Origin: Kiritimatiellia bacterium
GTDB taxonomy: Bacteria; Verrucomicrobiota; Kiritimatiellia; RFP12; DVOR01
Direction of reading: 5' to 3'
DNA length: 8,267 nucleotides
Assembly (NCBI GenBank): GCA_017646485.1
Contig: JAGCML010000188.1
Span: forward strand, 1-8,267
Shown: positions 1 to 6,032 of the stretch, piece after piece
Numbering within the stretch: the stretch's first letter is position 1
Layout: the number at the start of each line of letters is the position of its first letter
The notes under the pieces: generated by a model
Database searches by the model: none
What the model saw: only the letters and a program-made list of their open reading frames with translations
What the model was told of the DNA's origin: nothing
Made by a program: the position numbers and the translations under genes

Positions 1-344
1 AAGCTGAAGCGCGTGGCCTGAAGGTGTTGATTTGCGCAGCGGGTATGGCGGCGCACTTGGCTGGCGTCATTGCTGGTCACACGACGTTGCCTGTTTTGGG
101 CGTGCCGATGAAGGGTGGCGCAATGGATGGCTTGGACGCTTTGCTCGCCACCGTTCAGATGCCTGGCGGTATTCCGGTAGCAACGCTCGCACTTGGCAAT
201 GCCGGTGCAACGAATGCAGGCGTTTTGGCTGCTCAGATCTTAGCTTTGTCTGATGCTACATTGCGTGAAAAGTTGCACGCGTTCAAGCGTGAAATGGCCG
301 ATAAGGTCAATGCTGCAGACGAAAAACTGCAGGGAATGCTCTAA
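1..344 (+). CDS. purE: PurE, N5-carboxyaminoimidazole ribonucleotide mutase (3' part)
   Basis: PurE interconverts N5-CAIR and CAIR in cytoplasmic de novo purine synthesis. The gene enters from the left edge; the first complete codon is at position 3, leaving 113 codons before TAA 342-344, roughly two thirds of a usual 160-170 residue class I PurE. Visible family blocks are the GMAAHLAGVIAGHTTLPVLG segment (family form AAHLPG..A..T.LPVLGVP), then VQMPGGIPVAT and LALGNAGATNAGVLAAQIL, which form the mononucleotide-binding fold and subunit interface in known PurE structures. The C-terminal helix is Lys/Glu-rich, as expected. The stop is one base upstream of the GTG of the amidase gene, so the two are almost certainly co-transcribed. 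No purK or other pur gene is visible. The identification is secure; the start and promoter lie outside the window. Confidence 0.95.
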   Translation, partial: AEARGLKVLICAAGMAAHLAGVIAGHTTLPVLGVPMKGGAMDGLDALLATVQMPGGIPVATLALGNAGATNAGVLAAQILALSDATLREKLHAFKREMADKVNAADEKLQGML

Positions 345-345
345 G

Positions 346-1662
346 GTGCGCTTTCTTCTCGTATTACTTTTGCTTGGGGTGTGTGGCATTTGCCACGCAC
401 TCAACTTGAGTAATGCCTATCTTTCACCGCGCAATTCCGAACGAGCCGTTCGCGCAAAGACGCAGTTTATCATTCTCCATACGACAGAAGCAGAGGCGAA
501 ATCCTCTTTGCGGAAGTTGAGTCGGAATGGTGAAGCGCATTACTGTGTCGATCGAGATGGTAAAGTTTATCGCATTGTGGACCGCCGAAAGGTGGCGTAT
601 CATTGCGGAACGAGCATGTGGTCGGGCCGTCGCAACATTGACGATGTGTCCATTGGCATCGAGGTCGTGGGCTACCATGATCGTGCGTTGACCTCTGCGC
701 AGTATGCAGCGCTGAAGGAATTGGTGTTGCTCCTGCAGAAGTTGTATGCGGTGAAAGATGCGAATGTGATGCCGCATGCACAGGTGGCTTATGGCACGCC
801 GAACCGTTGGCATCGTCGGAGTCATCGAGGTCGCAAACGTTGCGGAATGGGTTATGCCACGCCTTCGGTGCGAAAATTGCTCGGCTTGAAGGAACGTTGG
901 CTGGTTGACCCAGATGTGAAAGCACGTCGTCTGACGGTGGGGGATGACTTTTTGGCCAAGATTCTGTACGCAAAGAATGCAGATAGTCTTTTGCCCTACC
1001 GTCTTCCAGGTGCACAACCCTCTAAAAAGCCGTCAATCCATGCGAAGGAAAAGGTGGCAATAAGTCCGAAACAGGCGAAACAAGTGGCTACTGTTGCTAA
1101 GGCGGTCTCAAAGGTAAAGGCGATTGTTCCGAAAGCCCCCACCGTGAAAGAGGTCTTCATAAAGAAGGGGCAGACGGCATGGGACGTTGCGCGTGAAGCC
1201 TATAATGCCGCCACGACGATTTATGTCTTTCCAGATGGACGCAAGGTCGCTGGTGATCAATTGGCCGACTGGGAATCCCTGGTTGCGGGTACTAAGGTCA
1301 TCTTAGGGGACGAAAATGCTTCGCCTGTGCAAACTTTAACAGCGGGTACGCATCCCAGAGCATTAATTGGTGATGCATTAACTGCCGTTGATACGTGGTA
1401 CATTCGCCCAACCGGTGGCCGTCTTCAGGGTTCGCAATTGACCGCGAAGCACTTGCAAGCATTGCCCCCTGGTACTAAGATTCTCACGGGTTACGCCATG
1501 TGCGGACCGGTAACAAGTAAAAATCTGCCGTCCAAACTCTGCCCAACGCGTTGGGATGCGCCAGATACCTACTATCTTTTCCCTGGAAAACCCCTGCAAG
1601 CTGCGAGTGCAATTGATATGAAGCGCGTGCCGGCGGGTACTTACATCTTCTATAAGAATTAA
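346..1662 (+). CDS. Secreted N-acetylmuramoyl-L-alanine amidase (family 2) with C-terminal repeats
   Basis: Predicted zinc amidase cutting the MurNAc-L-Ala bond of peptidoglycan, exported by a signal peptide (residues 1-18, MRFLLVLLLLGVCGICHA). I chose GTG 346 because it places the hydrophobic signal right at the N-terminus, with an AGGGAA 10 bases upstream; the frame is open further 5' but only inside purE. Amidase_2 landmarks: ILHTTE with zinc ligand H45, HYCVDRDGKVYRIVD (65-79), DVSIGIEVVG (100-109), H144 in MPHAQV, and C166 in RKRCGMG, with K164 at K-x-C as for the catalytic Lys of T7 lysozyme. The H144-C166 gap is longer than in most relatives. A Lys/Ala/Pro linker (about 222-270) leads to a LysM-like KKGQTAWDVAREAY (273-286) and three copies of a Y-x-x-P...GT repeat, probably for wall binding. 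The cytosolic purE neighbour says little; the secreted coiled-coil gene 14 bases downstream may be a partner. Confidence 0.85.
   Translation: MRFLLVLLLLGVCGICHALNLSNAYLSPRNSERAVRAKTQFIILHTTEAEAKSSLRKLSRNGEAHYCVDRDGKVYRIVDRRKVAYHCGTSMWSGRRNIDDVSIGIEVVGYHDRALTSAQYAALKELVLLLQKLYAVKDANVMPHAQVAYGTPNRWHRRSHRGRKRCGMGYATPSVRKLLGLKERWLVDPDVKARRLTVGDDFLAKILYAKNADSLLPYRLPGAQPSKKPSIHAKEKVAISPKQAKQVATVAKAVSKVKAIVPKAPTVKEVFIKKGQTAWDVAREAYNAATTIYVFPDGRKVAGDQLADWESLVAGTKVILGDENASPVQTLTAGTHPRALIGDALTAVDTWYIRPTGGRLQGSQLTAKHLQALPPGTKILTGYAMCGPVTSKNLPSKLCPTRWDAPDTYYLFPGKPLQAASAIDMKRVPAGTYIFYKN
1216..1650 (+). repeat. Three diverged protein repeats in the amidase C-terminus
   Basis: Three related units lie at nt 1216-1308, 1393-1491 and 1567-1650 (residues 291-321, 350-382 and 408-435). 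Starts are 59 and 58 residues apart. Each opens with T-x-Y-x-x-P (TIYVFP, TWYIRP, TYYLFP) and closes with GT-x-I (GTKVIL, GTKILT, GTYIFY) about 20-25 residues later. The DNA around the GT block is still similar (GGTACTAAG twice, GGTACTTAC once). This suggests tandem duplication of a small beta-rich module. The first unit overlaps a LysM-like stretch, so these may be degenerate LysM-type modules. Binding to peptidoglycan is inferred. Confidence 0.6.
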
Positions 1663-1676
1663 TTGGAGTCTTTCAA

Positions 1677-2420
1677 ATGAAGCGTCTTTTGCTGTTGTTG
1701 TTTCTTCTTCCTGTGAGCCTCTTTGCTGCAGAACTCATTCCGATTGGGTGGGGGGTGGTAACGGTGCCGTCCACAACGCTTTACGATAAGACCGGAAAGG
1801 TGGCGGATGAGCTCTATGGTGGCGATCTCTTCAAGGTGTTGCGCGAAGTAAAGATGAATAAAGCGCCAGCGTACTACATTGAATTTAAGCGTAAGGGAGA
1901 TCCGATGAATGGCATTATCAGTGCTGCAGATGGACGTTATTTCCCTGGCGCATTGCCGATTGAAGAATCTTCGCAATATGCTCAGTTTCAAGCGGATCAG
2001 AAACTCTGCCGTGCGTACTATTCTGCGTGTGCCACGCGTGATAGCGTGATGGAACGTAAACGTAAGCAGTATCTTGAAAAGTCACCTGCGAAGCAACTCG
2101 AAAAGTTGAAAAAAGAACTCGCCAATGTGCCTGCGCTGGAACGCAAGTATGCCGCAGAACAGAAGAAGGCAAAGACCGATGCGCAGCGTTTGAAGTATCA
2201 AGATCTTCGTAAGGAGTTGCGTTACAATACGGTTGGCCTTCAAGAAGAAATTAAGCGTTTGGAAGCGACTGCAGCGGCTTGGCTTGAGAAACATCCCTTT
2301 GATGAAGAGGCGGTTAAGAAAACTGCCGTTTGGAAACGTCTCAATGCTCAGACGGAGACCTTTAAAGAGCAGATGGACGAATTGGATCAACGTTATCCGC
2401 AAGCAGCGCAAGCGCTTTAA
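1677..2420 (+). CDS. Secreted coiled-coil protein with possible SH3-like N-terminal domain, unknown function
   Basis: I do not recognise this family. The 247-residue product starts with a clear signal peptide (MKRLLLLLFLLPVSLFAA, probable cut before E19). Residues 20-92 look beta-rich: GVVTVPSTTLYDKTGKVADE followed by GGDLFKVL resembles the opening of bacterial SH3-like domains, though this is weak. Two cysteines (C111, C118) precede a long charged helix of about residues 123-237, rich in Lys, Glu, Gln and Leu and broken near P152, which should form a coiled coil or helical hairpin. There is no lipobox, no TM segment after the signal and no catalytic motif. ATG 1677 has GGAG at 1665-1668. The gene sits 14 bases after the amidase, suggesting joint expression and a periplasmic structural or amidase-regulating role. 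That is an analogy to coiled-coil amidase activators such as EnvC; no LytM domain is present here. Confidence 0.8.
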   Translation: MKRLLLLLFLLPVSLFAAELIPIGWGVVTVPSTTLYDKTGKVADELYGGDLFKVLREVKMNKAPAYYIEFKRKGDPMNGIISAADGRYFPGALPIEESSQYAQFQADQKLCRAYYSACATRDSVMERKRKQYLEKSPAKQLEKLKKELANVPALERKYAAEQKKAKTDAQRLKYQDLRKELRYNTVGLQEEIKRLEATAAAWLEKHPFDEEAVKKTAVWKRLNAQTETFKEQMDELDQRYPQAAQAL

Positions 2421-2428
2421 GCGTTTGC
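2408..2428 (+). other. Hairpin spanning the stop codon of the coiled-coil gene
   Basis: GCAAGCGC (2408-2415) can pair with GCGTTTGC (2421-2428): eight pairs including one G-U, closing a five-base loop TTTAA that contains the TAA stop 2418-2420. No run of T follows, so it is not a classical intrinsic terminator. It could mark or protect the 3' end of the purE operon transcript. The upstream arm is coding sequence, so chance pairing is possible. Confidence 0.4.
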
Positions 2429-2437
2429 CTGGACCTT

Positions 2438-2513
2438 TGCCTCAAATCATTTCGCATTCGGATAACAGTTTTCCGATTTGAGTGAGCAACTCAAGTGAGC
2501 GGGGTTTGAGGCA
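2438..2513 (+). promoter_or_regulatory. Four-segment inverted-repeat cluster upstream of queH
   Basis: Four segments share a CTCAAA/TTTGAG core: A 2438-2448 (TGCCTCAAATC), B 2475-2483 (GATTTGAGT), C 2489-2494 (ACTCAA) and D 2505-2513 (TTTGAGGCA). A pairs with B over 8 bases (2441-2448/2475-2482) or with D over 9 (2438-2446/2505-2513). B pairs with C over 6 around a 5-base loop (2478-2483/2489-2494). C pairs with D over 5 plus two G-U. Thus A:B plus C:D excludes A:D with B:C nested inside. No T-tract follows D. D abuts the -35 box of the queH promoter, so the TTTGAG units could equally be a regulator's binding sites. Together with the stop-codon hairpin and the promoter, this accounts for most of the 131-base gap. 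Confidence 0.45.
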
Positions 2514-2542
2514 TTGGCATTGAAGGGTTACTTTGGTAAACT
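2514..2542 (+). promoter_or_regulatory. Sigma70-type extended -10 promoter of the queH fusion gene
   Basis: TTGGCA (2514-2519, 5/6 to TTGACA) and TAAACT (2537-2542, 4/6 to TATAAT) are separated by exactly 17 bases. TG at 2534-2535 gives an extended -10. Transcription would start near 2549-2550, two or three bases before ATG 2552. No Shine-Dalgarno lies in 2532-2551, consistent with a leaderless message. The same GGTTACTTT..TGGTA arrangement occurs before the M50 gene. Confidence 0.6.
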
Positions 2543-2551
2543 AACGTAGTT

Positions 2552-4330
2552 ATGCAAGGAAAAGGGCGGATTTTATTACACACCTGTTGTGGCGTTTGTG
2601 CGTCGCATTGTATTCGTGTGTTAAAGGCTGATGGGTGGGAGCCGGTTCTCTTTTTCTCTAATTTTAATATCGCCCCGCATCGAGAATATTTGCGTCGCCG
2701 AACGGCTGCGGTCGCCTTAGCGCGAGCAGAAGGGATTCCGTTTGAGGAAGATTTGCCCGATCATGCAATGTGGCAGGTGGCGGTGGCAGAGGGGTATGAA
2801 ACCTGTCCAGAAGGGGGCGCACGGTGTGCACGCTGTTTTCGTTTTTCGTTGCAACGCGCCTTTGATGCTTTAACGCGATTGAATTGCGTGGCATTTACGA
2901 CGAGTCTTTCTGTTTCTCCGCATAAGCGAAGCCAACTCCTGCATGCGATTGGCCAGGAAATCGGCGGCGATAAGTTCATTTCATATGACTTTAAGAAGCA
3001 GAATGGCTTCCAAAAATCCAATCAAATTGCTGCGTCATTAGGACTTTATCGTCAGATTTACTGTGGGTGTGAATACTCCATTCGGCATAAAGAGGCCTTC
3101 CGAGTGGTCATTTTAGGAATGGGGTATCGAGGTCGTGTCTATGCACAATGGGCCCTTGAACATCCAGCCGATATTCAAGTGGTGGCAATCGCAGAACTGG
3201 ATGATGCCGTCCGAACCACTTGGGCTAAGAAACTCAATTTGCCAGAACAGTGCGCCGTAACGAATTGGCGAGAAGCCTTGGAGATTGGTTCACCAGAGGC
3301 GGCAATTATCGCCTTGCCCGATCGTTTGCATACGACCGTTGCACTTGAAGCTCTGGGACATGGGTTGCATTTGCTGTTGGAAAAGCCTGTGGGGGCGACA
3401 TGGGATGAGTGTGTGGCGTTAGATGCTGCTGTTCGCGAGGCGAAACGCTGCGTTCAAGTGGGACACATTTTGCGCTTTACACCCTATTATCGCAAGATTG
3501 CCTCCTTGATTCATGGTGGCACCTTGGGTGAATTAGTCAGTATTCGTCACTTGGAGCCCGTGGGATATCGAAAGGCGGCGCATGCCTTTTGTCGCGGTCC
3601 TTTTGGCAATACCGAACTTGCAACCCCGATGATTCTGCAGAAGTGCAGTCACGATTTTGACCTCTTTGCGTGGTGGACACGAAAGCGTTGCCTCTCAGTG
3701 CAGAGCTTTGGGGGATTGTATCAATTCCGTCCCGAACAAGCACCTGAGGGCGCGGCAAAGCGTTGTTTGGATTGTCCGGCTTCAATTGAGCGCGCTTGTC
3801 CCTATTCGGCAATTCGTTTATTGCGCGAAAGTGCAGAACTTCACTATGCGCTTCCCGATACGACGCCAGAAGGCATTGAACAGGCTTTGCGCGGCGATCA
3901 GGGGCGATGCGTCTATGCTTGCGGGAGTGATGCGGTCGATCATCAAACCGTGAATTTACTCTTTGAAAACGGCGTCACGGTGCAACACTGTATGGAGAGT
4001 CATACTTGGGGACGTGATCGCGAGACGCGCATTTTCCTGACGAAGGGGGAAATCCTTGGCGATGCGCGTAAAATTATTGTGCGTCGCTTCTCGGATCGCA
4101 AGACCTTTGAGTGGGATGCCGCATTAGAAGGTGGGCATGCGACACGTGAAAGTTCCTATGTTTTGGGGAATGACGGCTTGATGCGTGATTGGGTGGATAC
4201 CATGCGAACACTCTCGCCTGAGGCGTATGTGGAGCGTTTTCATACAAGTATTCAGGCGCATGCGATGGCCTTTGCTGCAGAACTCTCACGTGTCTCTGGC
4301 GGCCAAACCGTGCCATTAGCAACGCTTTAA
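2552..4330 (+). CDS. queH: QueH epoxyqueuosine reductase fused to a Gfo/Idh/MocA-family oxidoreductase
   Basis: Residues 1-183 form an entire QueH, which reduces epoxyqueuosine to queuosine in the anticodon of tRNAs. Landmarks are HTCCGVCA (C12, C13, C16), FFSNFNIAPHREY, CPEGGARCARCF (C85, C92, C95), TTSLSVSPHK and the terminal YCGCEYS (C171, C173), all cysteines typical of the iron-sulfur QueH family. From V185 a full Gfo/Idh/MocA protein follows: Rossmann motif GMGYRG (189-194), LEKPVG (E277-K278-P279), KCSHDFD (364-370, catalytic-type K/H/D positions) and an extra cysteine set C405, C408, C416, C453, C457. The usual lengths of the two families add up to 592. Substrate of the dehydrogenase half is unknown. 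A SD-like site and GTG at the joint could also give a separate second protein. ATG 2552 has no Shine-Dalgarno but fits the promoter spacing. I know of no functional link between the halves. Confidence 0.88.
   Translation: MQGKGRILLHTCCGVCASHCIRVLKADGWEPVLFFSNFNIAPHREYLRRRTAAVALARAEGIPFEEDLPDHAMWQVAVAEGYETCPEGGARCARCFRFSLQRAFDALTRLNCVAFTTSLSVSPHKRSQLLHAIGQEIGGDKFISYDFKKQNGFQKSNQIAASLGLYRQIYCGCEYSIRHKEAFRVVILGMGYRGRVYAQWALEHPADIQVVAIAELDDAVRTTWAKKLNLPEQCAVTNWREALEIGSPEAAIIALPDRLHTTVALEALGHGLHLLLEKPVGATWDECVALDAAVREAKRCVQVGHILRFTPYYRKIASLIHGGTLGELVSIRHLEPVGYRKAAHAFCRGPFGNTELATPMILQKCSHDFDLFAWWTRKRCLSVQSFGGLYQFRPEQAPEGAAKRCLDCPASIERACPYSAIRLLRESAELHYALPDTTPEGIEQALRGDQGRCVYACGSDAVDHQTVNLLFENGVTVQHCMESHTWGRDRETRIFLTKGEILGDARKIIVRRFSDRKTFEWDAALEGGHATRESSYVLGNDGLMRDWVDTMRTLSPEAYVERFHTSIQAHAMAFAAELSRVSGGQTVPLATL
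3089..3106 (+). promoter_or_regulatory. Possible internal ribosome binding site and GTG start at the fusion joint
   Basis: AAAGAGG (3089-3095) lies 8 bases before an in-frame GTG (3104-3106). A protein started there would begin M-V-I-L-G-M-G-Y-R-G, just as free-standing Gfo/Idh/MocA proteins begin, and would be 408 residues. The codon directly before the GTG is CGA, one base from TGA. The site therefore looks like a former gene boundary that may still initiate translation. Whether it is used cannot be told from sequence. Confidence 0.45.
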
Positions 4331-4340
4331 TGGTGTAGAT

Positions 4341-5168
4341 GTGAATCAATCGTTTCAACTGATTGTTACGGACATGGATGGCACCTTGCTGGATGCGCAG
4401 CATTGTTTGCCTTCTGAATTTGTCGCAGCGGTGAACACTTTGCGTCAGGCAGGTATCCGTTGGGTGATTGCCAGTGGAAGACAACTGGCGAATTTGAAGC
4501 AACGCTTTGACGCATTGAATGTGCCCGTGGACATTATTGCTGAAAATGGCGCTTTAGCGCAGTGCGCAGGCGAAGCGGCTCCATTTTTCTGCGACTTAAC
4601 GGCGGTTTCAAATTTTATAGCGGTTTTGAAGGCGGCATTAGACATTCCTGGTGCAACGCCAGTCTTGTGTGGTGCGACCTGTGCGTGGGTGCATGATCAA
4701 TATCCCGAAAATCTCAGTGAGGTGTCTCTCTATTTCGAGCAAATCTCCACTTGGCATCATCTTCAAGAGGTGAGCGCATTAGAGGTGTGTAAAGTCGCGA
4801 TTTATCATCCGCATGCGGCAGACACACTCTATCCTGCATTGGCACCCTTTCAAAACGAACATCTTCGGGTGATTCTCTCGGGCCCCAATTGGGTGGACGT
4901 GCAAGCGTCTAAAGTCGATAAGTCGCATGCGCTTCATGCACTATTGAAACGTTTTAATGTGCCCCCCGCAGCGGTGATGGTTTTTGGAGATTATTTTAAT
5001 GATATGGGGATGATGCAGGGAGGCGTTCACGCTGTAGCGATGGCGAATGCACTCCCAGAAATAAGAGCTTTAACCCCGCATCAAACCCTATCCAATACGC
5101 AAAATGGCGTTATGGCTTACTTGCGACGCCTCCAAGTGTTACCAGAACGCATATCTAATGAACCATAA
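4341..5168 (+). CDS. Cof-type HAD-IIB family phosphatase
   Basis: Haloacid-dehalogenase-fold phosphatase of the Cof/YidA group, cytoplasmic, generally acting on small sugar or nucleotide phosphates. The 275-residue length is normal for the group. All four HAD motifs are visible: motif I DMDGT with nucleophile D11 and acid/base D13, motif II S45 in VIASGR, motif III K194 in KVDKSHAL, and motif IV GDYFND (D217, N220, D221) binding magnesium. A C2B-type cap occupies roughly residues 80-190. The start is GTG 4341, which puts motif I at the usual distance from the N-terminus; only a weak SD-like GGTG precedes it. It follows the queH fusion by 10 bases and is probably co-transcribed, perhaps coupled by termination-reinitiation. 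Family assignment is firm; its substrate cannot be read from sequence, and the neighbours suggest no clear pathway. Confidence 0.9.
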   Translation: MNQSFQLIVTDMDGTLLDAQHCLPSEFVAAVNTLRQAGIRWVIASGRQLANLKQRFDALNVPVDIIAENGALAQCAGEAAPFFCDLTAVSNFIAVLKAALDIPGATPVLCGATCAWVHDQYPENLSEVSLYFEQISTWHHLQEVSALEVCKVAIYHPHAADTLYPALAPFQNEHLRVILSGPNWVDVQASKVDKSHALHALLKRFNVPPAAVMVFGDYFNDMGMMQGGVHAVAMANALPEIRALTPHQTLSNTQNGVMAYLRRLQVLPERISNEP

Positions 5169-5173
5169 AGGAT

Positions 5174-5204
5174 TTGTTCATAAGCGGTTACTTTTTGGTA
5201 CAAT
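5174..5204 (+). promoter_or_regulatory. Extended -10 promoter of the M50-ychF-carboxypeptidase operon
   Basis: TACAAT (5199-5204, 5/6) is preceded by TG at 5196-5197, an extended -10. The best -35 candidate, TTGTTC (5174-5179), is weak and sits at a long 19-base spacing, which an extended -10 can tolerate. The predicted start near 5211-5212 leaves at most two or three bases before ATG 5214, and no Shine-Dalgarno is present. The gap from -10 to ATG is 9 bases, exactly as at queH. Confidence 0.6.
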
Positions 5205-5213
5205 ACGCGCCCT

Positions 5214-6032
5214 ATGCAGTTGAGAAACCATTGGACATTGTGTTGTATTTTTGGCATCCCGATAAAACTGAATCTTTCGGTTTTGTTGTTGGCGGCCTAT
5301 TTGATTTTTTCGTTTTTCAATGCTGAAATGCCCGTGATGTCGATTCTGCTTGGGGGCTATATCGCCATCGTTTTATTGGTTTCAATCTTATTACACGAGT
5401 TAGCACACAGTGTAGTGGCGATGTTGTTTGGGGGTAGGGTGCGTGATATTACCTTACAATTATTAGGTGGATGCGCCTCGATTACACGAATGCCACCAAA
5501 GCCTTGGCACGAGTGTTTGATGGCTTTTGCGGGTCCGTTGTGTTCAATTCTTTTAGCGGTGATTGCAGCAGGATGTGCAATCCTTTTTGGAGAAACGCAT
5601 GAAGGTTGGAACGCAAGGGGCGAGTTTGTGCGTATCTTCAGAGAGAATTTCTGGTGGCAACTTGTGGCGATGCTCAATATGGGGCTTGCCTGCTTTAACC
5701 TCTTGCCAGCCTTCCCGATGGATGGCGGGCGAATGTTGCGCTCGGCCTTGCAGATTTTTGGTAAGTCAAAGGTGACGGCCACGGAGATTGCGGTACAGGT
5801 AGGGCGCGGTTTTGCAGGGTTATGGGTTGTCTTAGCTGGATTGGACTTTTTCTTTAATGTGCAAATTCCTTGTCCAGCGTTCTTTCCTCAGTGGATTGAC
5901 TATCTGTGGGATATTGTTTTTGGAAGTGGCGGTATAATTCGCCTTTTGATCGCTTATATGATTTGGAATGCTGGTCAGCACGAATTGGATTACGTGCGTG
6001 CTGAAGCAGAATACTATGGAGGATGGCGATGA
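5214..6032 (+). CDS. M50-family (site-2-protease-like) intramembrane zinc metalloprotease
   Basis: Polytopic inner-membrane metalloprotease of the S2P class, which cleaves transmembrane segments of regulatory or membrane proteins. The FGIPIKLNLSVLLL opening (13-26) is typical of short M50 enzymes. HELAH (H61, E62, H65) supplies two zinc ligands and the catalytic Glu inside a membrane helix. N162 and P165 in NLLPAFPMDGGR, with D170, form the second conserved motif and third ligand. About five or six hydrophobic segments are visible (near 18-36, 42-69, 103-126, 146-166, 195-213, 238-250). At 272 residues there is no PDZ domain, so it is not an RseP orthologue, and no CBS domain. Start ATG 5214 lacks a Shine-Dalgarno and is probably leaderless; the next in-frame ATG would delete the first helix. 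Its stop overlaps ychF as ATGA. The substrate is unknown. Confidence 0.88.
   Translation: MQLRNHWTLCCIFGIPIKLNLSVLLLAAYLIFSFFNAEMPVMSILLGGYIAIVLLVSILLHELAHSVVAMLFGGRVRDITLQLLGGCASITRMPPKPWHECLMAFAGPLCSILLAVIAAGCAILFGETHEGWNARGEFVRIFRENFWWQLVAMLNMGLACFNLLPAFPMDGGRMLRSALQIFGKSKVTATEIAVQVGRGFAGLWVVLAGLDFFFNVQIPCPAFFPQWIDYLWDIVFGSGGIIRLLIAYMIWNAGQHELDYVRAEAEYYGGWR
6018..6022 (+). promoter_or_regulatory. Shine-Dalgarno that fixes the ychF start
   Basis: GGAGG at 6018-6022 lies 6 bases before ATG 6029 but directly touches the alternative in-frame ATG 6023, which would be too close. It therefore favours 6029. The site lies within the last codons of the M50 gene, supporting translational coupling. 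Confidence 0.7.

Noticed and set aside
253..345. Longer N-terminus for the amidase starting inside purE
   Set aside because: The extra 31 residues are the out-of-frame purE sequence and would bury the signal peptide; GTG 346 puts the hydrophobic signal at the N-terminus and follows the purE stop.
424..1017. Long reverse-strand open frames opposite the amidase gene
   Set aside because: Two overlapping reverse frames exist, but neither resembles a known family, both are rich in His/Arg/Ser/Cys, as expected for antisense of coding DNA, and the forward gene has clear motifs.
2233..2481. Small forward frame overlapping the end of the coiled-coil gene
   Set aside because: It is a frame-shifted Arg/Lys-rich shadow of the coiled-coil gene with no ribosome site.
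2525..2551. preQ1 riboswitch upstream of queH, suggested by the AAACTAA-like string
   Set aside because: The upstream C/A-rich loop and P1 stem of preQ1-I are absent, no ribosome site follows, and the string coincides with a good -10 box.
5158..5181. ATGAAC/GTTCAT inverted repeat as a terminator after the HAD gene
   Set aside because: The stem is only 6 AT-rich pairs with a 12-base loop and no following T-tract; chance is likely.
5933..5938. Perfect TATAAT inside the M50 gene as a promoter for ychF
   Set aside because: No acceptable -35 at 16-18 bases and no TG extension; the ATGA overlap and Shine-Dalgarno point to co-transcription with the M50 gene.
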